Of a stretch of 64,000 nt of DNA, positions 13,401 through 23,949 are shown in pieces (within the stretch, counting starts at the first letter, position 1; each line of letters starts with the position of its first letter). The notes beneath the pieces were generated by a model. The model saw nothing but the letters and a program-made list of their open reading frames with translations. It did no database searches and was not told the origin of the DNA. Position numbers and translations under genes: made by a program. Source of the stretch: Liquidambar formosana. Lineage: Eukaryota > Streptophyta > Magnoliopsida > Saxifragales > Altingiaceae. The stretch spans positions 23,089,607 through 23,153,606 of the forward strand of contig CM077832.1 of NCBI GenBank assembly GCA_039720395.1. The letters are read 5' to 3'.

Positions 13401-16400
13401 AAGGAATATGAAATTTTCCAGAAATCATAATCAACACTTATGTAATCTTTCTTTACGCTGTGTTTAGTTCACGAAAAAAGCAAGGGAAAGGGAAAAAAAA
13501 AACAAATGAAGGAATCTATTTTCCCTCGTTTGGTTGCAAAAGAAAAGTTGGAGGAAAAAAAAATTATATGGAAAAGATCACAGAAAATTTCATATCAGAT
13601 TTTCCTTTTAAGACCGTGAGGAAAGTTTGGGAAATTTTTTTAGAAAATTAATTTTATCGGGCTCTAATCTCACTCCCTCGCCTCTTTTTCCTGCTTCCTC
13701 CTTATGATCACAATCCATGATCTGCACTGAACACTCCCAGTCTCCCATCCACCTTCGATCAGTGGCCACCATCAGTGACTTCCAACTGTAGATCACTGCC
13801 AATGAACTCTGACCAGTGCCTTCCTTCAATTGGCAGCCATTCCTCCAATGGATGGTTTCTAAACTACTGATCAAAGAACAACCTTCAATAGATGAGCTCT
13901 GACCAGGTATTCTGTGTGTCTCTCTATTTAATCATTTTCTGCAACATTGTTTCATTAATGGCTGCCCACCTTGAGATGATCTTTAAGAATTACTATTTGA
14001 GGGGGATTTTGTATTCTTGGTTCATCCTGTTATTGATGTTATCATACCCTGTGATCAACATTGTTGTTCACATTACTTGCAATTGCATCATTCATATGTG
14101 TGTATGTGTGCACGCCCCTCAAGTGTTTGATAAATAGCCTAGGAGATGCTACTTGTTTGCTAAATAGCAAGCAAAAGAGAGAATCTGGGGATTCAAACAA
14201 GTGGTTGAGAAGTTGAGATTAGTGAACATTATGCCCTTTGAATGCCCTTTTTTCTTCTATATATACGTATATGTATATGTGTGTGTGTGTGTGTGTTTGT
14301 TCTTATGAAATGCACAAGAGAGGGATTCAAACTGATATTATGACATTGGCATTGCTAATTTAGCATCTATTGACCAAAGCTGGGGTTAGAGAGGCTTATA
14401 GGATTATGGTAGGGAGAAACACCATAGGGATTCAACTCCATTTAACATTTTAATGGAGAATATCCCTGATGAGGATGTTTAAAACTGCCTGTTTTAGAAT
14501 AAAATTGTAATACTACTTTCTACTAGTCCTTTTTTTTTTGGGGGTTATGGATTTAAGCAATTGCTTTGCCAGTTTGTTTTGTGCTCTGTATGTGATATTA
14601 AATTGCAGATGAAGCTCTTATCTTCTCCATAGGGTTGCTTTACTTAGAATACTTTTTGCAAAATTTGGACAAATCCTTGAGTCGATCCATATAAGACCTT
14701 ATTAGTAGGGTTTAAAGAAGAGGACTTCAAGTAATGAGATATTTTTCTTTTGAAGCATATCTATCACTAGTGGTGTAAGTAACATATTCTTGCCCTGTTG
14801 GTAGATAAAATTCATTGACAATTAAATTAGTCGCCAACACCGATGACCTTATACTTACCTGTTAGATGCCATACGTGCACCCTATGCTATTACATAGTTA
14901 GCTTGGTCTGATTTTTATACAGGGCTCCTCACTGACACATCTGACCACTGACTTCAATCTCATATAAAAATAAATGACTCCCATGAAGAAGGGTCTTTAG
15001 CTAAGTGTTTGAGATGCAGCTCTCATTAGTTTCCTGATACAAGTCAGAGCAAAAGCTCTATGGACTGATATATTTTGTATTGGAGTGTATCAGTTTCCTG
15101 ATACGAACCATTGCAAATGCCATAAGCAATCAAGCTTCTCTCATTCAATTCTTTTCCACTTATAGCTTTTGAATTGTATGTACGTAATGGTGGTTTTTTG
15201 GCACCATTTGTATCCAATTCTTTCATCACATTTCTTCCCATCAATTTTCTGCTTTTTCTTGAGTTTTTCATAAAGGAAAATAAACAATGTATGATATTCA
15301 ACGATCTAGTCATGTTTTGCAAATATGTAGGTCTGACAATATAAATCATATATTTATCTTTGGGGTTGCATGGTGACAGCACACATTCTATATTACGGGG
15401 AGACATTAGAGTACAAGCCCCATAAAGAAATCATAAAGCCTATATCGCTTTTTATTTTCATTTGTTCCCATTATCAATTTATTTTCGTTAATACGTATTA
15501 TTTGTAGAAATACGTATTTGTTAGCAAGGTTTTTTGCCATCAATTCTCATGTTTTTAAAATTAAAATTTTTTATTTTTTTATGAAGTAAATATGTATTAG
15601 AAAAAATGGGCAAATTAAAGTTATAATTTTAATGGGTCTTTTTATCTTCAACAATTCCAAAAAGAGGAGGTCATTACCTGATAGGGGACTAGGGGTATAT
15701 GATACCGTTTAAATTTTTCTCTCTTTTTTTCTTAGGGACAAATACATATTTTTTTTTTCTTTGCTAATATCTATGTATACTGAGTTGTCACTGTGTTTCA
15801 CCATAGATAGATCAAAGACATTGAAGAAACTGAAGCAAGCACAACGGTCACCAAAGAGAACTTGATTTGGACTAATAATTTGGATGATTATGTCATTGAT
15901 TTGCTGATAGAGGAAATGCAGGAGGGCCAACAAGTGGGAGGGAATTTCATGAAGATTGCTTAAACTTAATGCTCGTAGCCTGTATGGTTGGTGAAAATTT
16001 TGAGGCCTGCTCTTCAACTCCGATAGGATTGTGATTGATGTAGTATTTCTTCTTTTTTTTTTCTTACTAAGTAAATCATTTGAGGAACCACGTGCAGTTT
16101 GTGTCCAAGAAAAGCTTAATGTCTGTGTCTGGCTATTTTATCTTGTGTATCATGAGTCTCATGAACCAATGAAGTTAATCATGTGGGTGATTGCGTCATT
16201 TAAAAAAAATTTCCAGCAATAGAATAAGTTGTGTCGGAGGATAATTTATGGATAAATATTGAGGGGAAAAATGAAGCCCCAAAATGTTTTGGCAAAATGG
16301 GCTTTATCAAAATAATCTGTTATGCTTGTATTGATTTTTTTTTGTTTTTTGTTTTTTTTTTTTTTATTTTTGGCTATGGATAAGGTGGACAGAGGAGAAA

Positions 16401-19400
16401 GTCATAAGATCATACATCGGTATGGGATTGTGCTATAATATGATAATTAATGATCTTTTTTTATTTTTAAAAAAGGACCTTTTATCATTAAATTTTCCTT
16501 TCCCTTCATTTTCCTCTTAACAACCAAACATAAGAAAACATTTTTCTAAGAATTTACATTTTTTTTTTTCCTCTCATTTTTCCCTAGATAACCAAACAAG
16601 AGAAAATTTTATATTTTCCCTACATTTTCTTTCTTTCCTCTTTTTTTTCCCTTCCTTTTTCTTTCCTTAGTAGAATCCGCAGACCAAACAGAGGGTTAAA
16701 GTTAGATACCAAACAATCACTTGGAAATCATGTTTATTCATTTATTCACATAAACTATACTCTTATTCATGAAAGGAATAGAATCCCTACCTTAACTTTT
16801 CCAAGAATTGAGTCTCTTCTTCTCTTTCTCTTTTATTTCTCTATTTTCTTTCACTACATTTCTCTTCTCTTTTTCTTTCTACATCTCCCACTTTCTCTAA
16901 TTCTCTTCCTTTCTTTTATTTTTATTTTTTATTTAGATGATAGATTGCTAAAGAATACTTGGGTGGTTGAATCTAGTGATGACATGTGTCACAAAGGTGT
17001 TAAAATCTTACTGGGCCAACAAATGGACCAATGCATGTACAATAAGTGTCTTGAATGAGAGATTGACATGTGGCTAGATCTAGACACTTGTCCTACACAT
17101 GAAATCTTCTTTTACACATGTCAGTTGCATGTGAATCTATATATTAGACTTTGCCACCTCATTATCCACCTCATGCTAGCTTATAACACCTCATGCTAGC
17201 TTGTAACACCTCATGCTACCTTATGCTATCTTATGCTACATCATGATACAAAGTTGCCACCTTATGCTACCTTTAAATGCAACCCAATTTCCATCTTACA
17301 CATGTCTTCCCAAATAACAAAACATATAATAATAATTACCTACGTAGTTCCCAACAATAGTAATACTAAATAAGACAAATTAACAATACTAAATATAATA
17401 TACTCGTAATGTCACATCATCAATAATTATCATAATTATCATCATCTAATAATAATTATCATAATTATAACAAATAATTTATTTCAAGACCTTACAGCCA
17501 AGGACTTAAATATAGGTATTGATGGATATACCATTGATACCAATGGTCCAAAAACATGGATATATCGAAAATATCTATATCTATTTACAGATATGATGGA
17601 TATTATTAGTTAAACACAGATATTTTCATTGAAATTATGGAAAACAATGATTTAGACTCTAATAAATAATTTAGCATCAAAATATTTCAATTTAAATGTG
17701 TATAATACAAGTATGTGTTGTGTAGGGTATACAAAATGTGATATGCGGGGAAAAATAATATAAATTTATTCAAATTCAACATCTAAATGTCACATGAAAT
17801 TAAAATTTTTAAATATATATCATTTACACAATAATACCATATACCAATAGTTGTTGAATTATATATGATATATGTGTGTTAGTGTGTGAAATTGTGAGGG
17901 GTGGAGGCCTTTGTCTAAAAGTTTGAATGATAGAATTATAGAAAAGCTGAAAAGCTTAAAACGTTAAAAAGTTGGGAGTGGCAGCCCTTCAGCCCTTCAT
18001 GTGAAGGTTCATAGAATACAAAAGTTTTTAAGCCCTAAAAGTAAAAAAGGATCTGCAATTCTGTAAAGTAAAAAAGTATGCAATTCTGCAAAGTATCAAT
18101 ATTTATTGATATATCGAAGATATATATATCGTCGATAACTTGTGATAAAATGGGAAGTATTCTCGATATATCCACCATATTCTACTGAAACAAAATCACC
18201 ATGATCGATGTGCACCGATACATGGATTAGTGCCGATTTTTTTATATTTAAGACCATGCTTACATTTACACAACATATATATATATATATATATTTATAC
18301 TTTCTTCACAAACGCTTCCTACACACTCTAAACCTTTGACTCTTCTATGTTCCCTGCTTTTGTGCTCCCCCCAACCCAGCCTTTGCTCTCGCTTTGTGCT
18401 TCTATGATGTGTACTGATGAAGTTTGAGGCTAAAATGATGAATTGATATGAAGATAAACAAAATTGGTTTTAATAGTTAACTTCAAATGTGCATTTTCCC
18501 TTTAAAAAAAATGCAAAATTAGAATAAATTTTACTTGACTTCTTGATTTTGCACTGAGGAAGTTAATTAGTGGGTAACAGTGGTGAATTTATATGATTAT
18601 AAGATTCAGATTTACTTTAGTTTAATTTTGTACTGATGAAGTAAATCAATAGCACACGAGAGAGTTTGGATACTTTTTGTTTTTTGTGTGCAAAGATACC
18701 CAACAATAGTTAAAATCTACAAAATTTAACCAATTATTAAAACTATTAGAACTTACGAAAATTACTTTGCCATGTCCGCGAAGTATCAGAGCCGTCTCCC
18801 TTAGGTCTCAGACATGGAAACGGCTACTCTGGAGGAGTGTCCATGCTTCCTAGGTTCTAACAAATAAATAAATGGAAGGATTATAATATGAAGGATTGAT
18901 GGTTAGAGTGTTGGAATCCTAAGTAAAATCTAAAGAAACTTCTCTCTCTTTCTGTGTGTGTGGATGAAGTTGAGCTTTGCATTTGATTTTTTTCCTCTTA
19001 ATTATTGTCTGTAGACTATTTGAATTGGTTTGCAGAGAACCCAATGAAGAGGCCTAAGAGAATAGTTGATGTTGGGTGTGGGATAGGAGGCAGCTCTAGA
19101 TACCTGGCAAGGAAGTATGGGGCTGAATGCCTGGGCATCACCCTGAGTCCAGTCCAAGCCCAAAGGGCTCAAGCTCTTGCTGCTGCCCAGGGATTATCTG
19201 ACAAGGTATGTGCAAGATATGTGTTTTCCCACATTTTAAATTTGATTTTTAAATAGTAGTAGAGGTAGATATCAGAAATATTTCCTAGGCTTTCTAAAAT
19301 GATCTGTTGACCTCCCCATAAATTTTTGAGATATCACTCACCTGCTGGCCGATCATATTAATCGCTGGCTGGCTGTGCGAGTGTACAACTGCATCTCCTT

Positions 19401-21372
19401 TTTCTCTCATTCTCTTCACTTCCTTCCTTCCTTTTGTTTGGACTTTGGCTTAACCTAGGTTTTTAATCAAGCAGTCAGCCTTTAAACTGACCGTGGTAAC
19501 TTTACCACGTTACCAGATGAAGAAATCTGACACTCTGAAGAGTTGCAATTTGTTTCCATGAGGTGTACGCCTCTTACCATGGGGTGCCAAAGGTGCACCT
19601 CATGCACATGCCAGCTTGTGCACCATGCAAAGGGTGTTCGCCCAGAATGAGTCTTGCCTTTATTATTTATTTATTTAAGCCTCAGGGTGTTTTTGGCCTG
19701 TCGCCTCTTGGTGAGCCCAGAACACGCCTTTTAAAATATTGGTATGGTTCATCTATTGATCTGTAAATTCAGTTCTATCCTCAATTCAGATAATGGTTGA
19801 CGATCTTTTAATTGCTTGAAAGATAAACTGACACTGACAATGAGCCTCAGAGAAGATTTGTGAATTTCATGCTGTAGTAAACACTCAAAAGCGTTCTGTC
19901 ATCACTGGTAAAAAAACCCACCATGAGGCTTAATGGAGGAACCCTGGGCGGAAATACACTAGTTAATCATGATGTCCTCCCAGAACGACCCAAAGACAAA
20001 TGTAACCATCTGATTATTTGCAAATTTTTGACATGGTGTGATTGTTCTGTATATGACAAGGTGGTTATGCTCATTCAATTTTGTTTATTTTAGTATTCCT
20101 TTTAGTCATCTATAGATATCTTTCTCGCAACCTTTTCAAAAAATGGGTCTGCTCTCCTTACAAGAGCATGATGATTGCATTAATATATCTGTATTACTGT
20201 ATCTGTATACAAGAAATAGTAAACATGGATTTTAATGTGTAATAATGTGAAAGGTTAGCAGGTTTCATTTCAAGTTGCAGATGCTTTGAAGCAACCATTT
20301 CCTGATGGGCAATTCGATCTGGTTTGGTCCATGGAGAGTGGAGAACACATGCCTGACAAGACAAGGGTCCTTTCTCACTTTAAATCCTCCATACATTCAT
20401 TGCAGTCAATGCATCAAGAAAAAATGAAAATGGCATTTATGCATGAACTCTCATTATTTCATGGGCTATTTCTGGTTTTCTCATGTTACTCTCTCTGAAA
20501 CTGGCAGTTTGTTAGTGAGTTGGCTCGAGTTGCAGCCCCAGGAGCCACAATAATAATAGTAACATGGTGCCATAGGGATCTCTCTTCCGAAGAAGAATCC
20601 TTGAAGGCAGAGGAGAAAAAGCTCTTGGACAAGATATGTGATGCTTATTATCTTCCAGCCTGGTGCTCTACTGCTGATTATGTCAAATTACTTCAGTCCC
20701 TCTCTCTCCAGGTATTTTACTAGTTTTAATTAGCTCAAACCCAAAACTCAAGAATCCTTTGAGTCAAACATTTGGAGTTATATTGTAAACTTTTTTACCA
20801 TGGCATATGTTAAATGAGGAAATAAATTACTGGAAACTTATTATTTTGAGTCTCTTGATTGACCGATCCTAGTCATGTGTGAAGTATCAACCTGACCCTT
20901 TGACTGCTCAAGGTTTAAGTCTCATCCTTGTGTGACTACTTAATTCTTATTTATGTTACACATTGAATCTCAAGCTGTTGTGGCAGGATATCAAGGCAGC
21001 TGATTGGTCTCAGTATGTCGCACCATTTTGGCCAGCAGTGATTCGCACGGCATTGACATGGAAAGGCCTCACATCGCTCCTGCGTAGCGGTAAGCTTAGC
21101 ATTTGCCACTGGAACTTACAATCCATATCATTATCTTCCCTTAGGCCCCTTTGGAGATCTGATGTCCTCAGTTGCCTTTTGCACAAGTTGAATTTATGTC
21201 TTCCCTTAGGCCCCTTTGGAGATTTTTTCCTTAGCTAAAAATCTCGATATGTAGTATATGTTTCCAAAATTTTAGGGGAAAATTTATCCAAACAATGGGA
21301 GGAGATTGTTTGCACATTTTCTACAGTAAAGAGAAGTGTGTTTTAACTGTTCGAAAAAGCTTTTGTATTATA

Positions 21373-21408
<36 letters not shown>

Positions 21409-21592
21409 CTCATCGCAACAAGCAGACACTTAGCTTTTTAATTACTTGGTTTTCTTGATATTGGGCTCTATTATTGTGACTTGATCAGGATGGAAAACCA
21501 TAAAGGGTGCCTTGGCAATGCCGTTGATGATCGAAGGATACAAGAAGGATTTAATTAAGTTTGCTATTATTACTTGTCGAAAGCCTGCATAA
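8757..21592 (+). CDS. VTE4: Gamma-tocopherol C-methyltransferase, plastid (six exons)
   Basis: This gene encodes the enzyme that methylates gamma- and delta-tocopherol with S-adenosylmethionine to give alpha- and beta-tocopherol, the last step of vitamin E synthesis in plastids. Coding exons are 8757-9105, 19036-19205, 20262-20366, 20508-20711, 20987-21089 and 21489-21592. All introns have GT/AG ends and the phases join without a stop, giving 344 residues, the usual family length. Residues 1 to about 48 are Arg/Ser-rich and poor in acidic residues, as in a plastid transit peptide, and are followed by MASEEG. SAM motif I is VDVGCGIGG (127-135), then FPDGQFDLVWSMESGEHMPD (186-205) and RVAAPGATIIIVTW (215-228); the family usually has PGG rather than PGA. 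The C-terminus is typical: MPLMIEGYKK then ITCRKPA. Gamma-TMT-like alkaloid N-methyltransferases are related, but the transit peptide and close match favour VTE4. Confidence 0.93.
9203..9291. repeat. Two-unit 44-bp tandem repeat at the start of VTE4 intron 1
   Basis: The units begin at 9203 and 9247 (CTCTCTAATTGNACGGTAA...) and are nearly identical over 44 bp, ending GTCACCTGTACGATGCGC. They lie about 100 bp inside intron 1. Confidence 0.75.
9567..9892. mobile_element. hAT-type MITE in VTE4 intron 1
   Basis: The 326-bp element is bounded by terminal inverted repeats CAGGGCGGAGCCAG (left) and CTGGCTCCGCCCCTG (right). It is flanked by 8-bp repeats CATGCATA (9559-9566) and CATGCATC (9893-9900), matching at seven of eight bases. 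Eight-bp duplications and CAG-type ends are hallmarks of the hAT superfamily. It has no coding capacity. The interior is AT-rich with several homopolymer runs. Confidence 0.8.
9893..11105. other. VTE4 intron 1 segment, AT-rich
   Basis: No gene is seen. It contains an uninterrupted A40 run at 10454-10493 and a shorter A run near 10623-10640. Both could be the tails of retroposed sequences (LINE or SINE), but I see no recognisable body upstream. Confidence 0.5.
11106..11501 (+). mobile_element. TRIM element (miniature LTR retrotransposon) in VTE4 intron 1
   Basis: Two direct repeats of about 165 bp (11106-11270 and 11338-11501, roughly 80% alike) act as LTRs around a 67-bp core. Directly after the first LTR comes TTGGTATCAAAGC (11272-11284), a one-mismatch primer-binding site for initiator Met tRNA. 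The second LTR starts TGTTGGCTTAGG and ends CCTACA. The element is flanked by a perfect 5-bp duplication TCCTT (11101-11105 and 11502-11506). There is no coding sequence, as expected for TRIMs, so it must have been mobilised in trans. The core motif GGGTTCGAGTCC resembles a Pol III B box, but LTR structure and duplication favour TRIM over SINE. Confidence 0.85.
11507..13455. other. VTE4 intron 1 segment, no feature recognised
   Basis: AT-rich intronic DNA. A less AT-rich patch at about 11995-12150 and a local direct repeat around 13268-13345 (TTACTTCAGGTCAT / TTACTTCAAGTCAT) are visible, but I cannot assign either. No open frame is credible. Confidence 0.5.
13456..16695 (+). mobile_element. 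Probable PIF/Harbinger-type DNA transposon in VTE4 intron 1
   Basis: The left end CGCTGTGTTTAGTT and the inverted right end GACCAAACAGAGGG are imperfect inverted repeats. TTA occurs directly outside both (13453-13455 and 16696-16698), matching the 3-bp TTA duplication of PIF/Harbinger elements. Both subterminal regions are rich in GGAAA/TTTCC runs. A plus-strand coding remnant at 15817-15963 resembles the Myb/SANT-like accessory protein of this superfamily. No DDE transposase is recognisable, so the copy is non-autonomous or decayed. The end alignment is by eye. Confidence 0.5.
15817..15963 (+). pseudogene. Myb/SANT-like domain remnant (Harbinger accessory ORF)
   Basis: The plus frame reads KENLIWTNNLDDYVIDLLIE and then EMQEGQQVGGNFMKIA before a TAA. 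This matches the start of the plant Myb/SANT-like domain (W-T-x-x-x-D-x-x-x-I-D-L-L and then the G-G-x-F motif) that PIF/Harbinger elements and host proteins derived from them carry. Only the first helices remain. Downstream the frame is closed, though related residues such as LNARSLYGW appear in another frame, suggesting a frameshift. Its place inside an element with Harbinger-like ends supports the assignment. It could instead be a fragment of a host L10-interacting-Myb-like gene. Confidence 0.5.
17167..17250. repeat. 20-bp tandem repeat, about four decaying units
   Basis: The unit CACCTCATGCTAGCTTATAA occurs from 17167 and 17187, then as diverging copies (CACCTCATGCTACCTTATGC and shorter). 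It is an intronic minisatellite. Confidence 0.7.
17502..18255. repeat. Possible non-autonomous element bounded by short inverted repeats
   Basis: The left end GGACTTAAATATA and the right end TATATTTAAGACC are near-perfect inverse copies about 750 bp apart, enclosing AT-rich DNA full of GATATAT motifs. I find no convincing target-site duplication, so this could be chance. Confidence 0.3.
19036..19205 (+). CDS. VTE4: VTE4 exon 2 (SAM-binding motif I)
   Basis: The acceptor TTTGCAG|AGAACCC restores GAG in phase and gives AAVSENPMKRPKRIVDVGCG, which fits homologues. An upstream AG at 19013-19014 is also in phase and would add seven residues. The donor is GACAAG|GTATGT. Confidence 0.9.
19206..20261. 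other. VTE4 intron 2
   Basis: A 1.06-kb intron. Positions 19562-19735 are richer in G+C and contain repeated GTGCACCTCATGCAC / GCGCC-type words that look like a decayed interspersed repeat of unknown type. No coding region is seen. Confidence 0.5.
20262..20366 (+). CDS. VTE4: VTE4 exon 3
   Basis: The acceptor GTTAGCAG|GTTTCA and donor ACAAGG|GTCCTT bound 35 codons in phase 0. They encode VSFQVADALKQPFPDGQFDL and the following WSMESGEHMPDKTR. Confidence 0.9.
20508..20711 (+). CDS. VTE4: VTE4 exon 4
   Basis: The acceptor CTGGCAG|TTTGTT and donor CTCCAG|GTATTT bound 68 codons in phase 0. The exon carries RVAAPGATIIIVTWCHRDLS and YLPAWCSTADYVKLLQSLSL, both strongly conserved in the family. Confidence 0.9.
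20987..21089 (+). CDS. VTE4: VTE4 exon 5
   Basis: The acceptor GTGGCAG|GATATC and donor AGCG|GTAAGC bound the exon, which ends in phase 1. It encodes DIKAADWSQYVAPFWPAVIR and TALTWKGLTSLLRS. Confidence 0.9.
21135..21222. repeat. Direct repeat in VTE4 intron 5
   Basis: The 24-base block beginning TCTTCCCTTAGGCCCCTTTG occurs at 21135 and 21199. A (TG)n run follows at about 21377-21405. Confidence 0.7.
21489..21592 (+). CDS. VTE4: VTE4 exon 6 and stop
   Basis: The acceptor TGATCAG|GATGGA restores GGA (Gly). The exon encodes WKTIKGALAMPLMIEGYKKD and LIKFAIITCRKPA, then TAA at 21590-21592. Confidence 0.9.
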
Positions 21593-22477
21593 ATCTCAGA
21601 GATGGAATATGTATTAGTATGAACGGATTCTGCAGCTCTATGAACAGAATGTGTAATAAGTGATAGTAGGAATGTAATAAATTGCATGATGGAATGTGTA
21701 AGTATCAAATTCTGAATCTTGCATACTATCTTTCTACTATTTTATTCGGAGATTGCCTTACGCTTAATGCTACATTTTTCTAGGTGTTAACCATTTACAC
21801 TACTTTTTGAAGTGAATCCACCTTCTATATGCTTTTCAATATTCCATTTCACTTCAAAAATGCTTCTTTGTCCAAAAATGCAATTTTTCCTTCAAAATGG
21901 GAATCTTCGTCTTCAAAAAGACGTGCCGATGTCTTCAAAGGTCACTTTTCCTTTGTTCTTGCCCAATTACTTTCAAAAAGTATTCATTTCAAACCATTTC
22001 CAAGATTTTCAAAATCTCGACTCCCTTGAAAAGGTTCAAGATTGGAACACATTTGGAAATAATTCATTGAAAATGAAATCACATCATTCTCATTTCCATC
22101 CTCTTAAATATAGTTCTTATCACTTTGAATAGAGGTATTTTATCAATTAGGAGTATTCCAATTTAATGTGAAATATTTCATTATTAAGAAATAAGAAGGA
22201 AGGTGAATTTGTGTTTTTTTTTTCAAAAGACCTTTATATAGTCATTTCCCAATTAGACCTTAAGGGCACAGCTTCGAGACTTTTCCATCTAAACTCTAAT
22301 TTAGCGCCTTTAAAGGACTCTTTTCTCAAAACAGCCATTACTCAAATAAACCACTCAATTCATTATCCTTCAAAAGGGAAATTTTATATCAAATTGGTCA
22401 TATAGGAAATTAATAATGTCAATAAGGAATTCTAATAGAAATATTGTTGAAATCTAGAATCGTTGGATTCCAATGGG
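21593..22477. other. VTE4 downstream region, probable 3' UTR and intergenic DNA
   Basis: The first 150 bp probably contain the VTE4 3' UTR (AATAAA-like AATAAAT at 21676). Beyond that, short frames at 21812-22132 are Phe/Ser-rich and unrecognised. I see no gene. Confidence 0.4.
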
Positions 22478-22690
22478 CAATGTGGGGTGCCTAACACTTT
22501 CCATCGACTAGACCTCTAGGAGTTATTCAATTTTCAAATAGAAAAAAAATGGCCAAATTTCAAAATATACCTAAAATGGACTAATTTTAAAATGGAACCC
22601 ACAATTGACTCATTTTCAAATAAACCTTAAGATGACTAGTCACGTCCTCAAACCTTTGATTGGTGGTGATTCTATAGTCTTAATTATCCT
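22478..22690 (+). repeat. Fragment of a Tat/Ogre-like LTR
   Basis: The block GTGGGGTGCCTAACACTTTC at about 22482, followed about 190 bp later by TTGGTGGTGATTCTATAG, has the same order as the 3' part of Tat-like LTRs elsewhere in the window (26776/26939 and 39793/39972). No LTR ends are identifiable. Confidence 0.4.
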
Positions 22691-22862
22691 GAATATTCTT
22701 GCGTACTTAGATTGATTGAGGTGCCCTCGAAATAAACCTAATCGATTTGTTGAAACCCATCTAATCACCACAACCCTTATTCTATGTCAATTGGGGTTGT
22801 CCCATAAACCTTCTAAAGTACTCTTCACAAGAGGGCGCACATGAATTTTGGGATAGCGACAG

Positions 22863-23055
22863 CACCACCCCAAGGTTTTCACACCCATATCATAGTTTAG
22901 ACACCACCTTCAAGAGCGCCTCCACTGGAATCAAAGTCTAGTTGGAGAGATCATGGTTTAGACACCACCCCAAGGTTTTCACAACCATATCATAGTTTAG
23001 ACACCACCTTCACGAGCGCCTCCACTCGACTCAAAGTCAAGTTGGAATGAACCCA
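22863..23055. repeat. 100-bp tandem duplication
   Basis: Two adjacent units starting at 22863 and 22963 (CACCACCCCAAGGTTTTCAC...) are about 90% alike over roughly 95 bp, and each also has an internal echo of the motif ATAGTTTAGACACCACC. Confidence 0.8.
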
Positions 23056-23819
23056 CAAAACACCTTCATCCATGCTGTAAAGGCTAGGAGAAGGATTCCC
23101 TGACGTCTCTACAATTTATCTTAAAATAGAAGCCAAAATCAACCTCAATCCAACCCCATTAGTCCCGACCAAACCCGACATCAACAACCCCCATCACGTC
23201 CCCAATAGAGCAGTTGGTGCACCATTTCCCAAAAGAGACATCGTTACCTCAATTACCTTAGAATGCTTTTAGACTCAATCTTAAGACCCGCTCTTAGGAC
23301 TCGCCCTTTCACATATTACTTCACAGGATAATCAGTGCGTCGTTTTGTGAAACAGACTGCCTTTTTGAACTCAGAGCACCCAAAATATCCAAGGAGACCT
23401 TTAGCCGAGACCCCGGTCCAATTCGGCTTAGGTTTAGAGCCCAGGCATATTCTCAATCCTAGGGAGTGCAAGTTCGCAGCCCATGTGCCCACCCTTTTAA
23501 GCGCAAATGCAATGTAAGCATTGGGTTCGGCAATAATGATATCCCCAATAGGGAATTATTGAATAACTTAGTAGAATTGATGACTGCTATGGATGGTCCA
23601 GTATTGACTAAACGAGTATCTCCTGGTGTTATTGCATGGATCTGGATTATAAATTCTCCCATTTTCATCCATTAAATAATAGTTAAATACTTAAAAAGTC
23701 TGTTTTAAATTGTCAAGTTGCAAATATTTAGTTACCAAGATCTTATTATGGGTTATTAAATGATAAATGCACCCGAGCAGTTAGCAAATATTCAAGTACC
23801 TAAAAGAGCTAGCTATATC

Positions 23820-23925
23820 AGAGAAAAAGTGAGCCACCGATTCAGGTACAAGATACTATCATTACCACCTAGACAATTAGACATCCAACCCGTAATTGCA
23901 ATGACCCAATTGCAAGAGCGGATCG
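23820..23925 (-). pseudogene. Plastid-derived trnA-UGC 5' exon end and intron fragment (NUPT)
   Basis: On the minus strand this reads GCTCTTGCAATTGGGTCATT, then CGGGTTGGATGTCTAATTGT, then GGTAATGATAGTATCTTGTA and CCTGAATCGGTGGCTCACTT. I recognise it as the exon 1 end and intron start of the plastid trnA-UGC gene, which lies in the rRNA operon near 16S. The tRNA exon itself is incomplete, so no tRNA can be made. Several C-to-T type changes fit nuclear decay of inserted plastid DNA. Confidence 0.6.
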
Positions 23926-23949
23926 TGCTACTTTGAAATCTGATTGTGT

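Larger units (their letters stand above)
16696..19035. other. 3' part of VTE4 intron 1, AT-rich with small repeats
   Basis: No gene is seen. The segment holds a 20-bp tandem repeat (17167-17250), a possible inverted-repeat element (17502-18255) and a less AT-rich patch at about 18775-18850. The intron ends in a pyrimidine-rich tract before the exon 2 acceptors. Confidence 0.5.

Noticed and set aside
15044..15406. 120-codon minus frame in the Harbinger-like element
   Set aside because: No match to a transposase signature (no DDE blocks). The Myb/SANT-like evidence nearby is on the plus strand.
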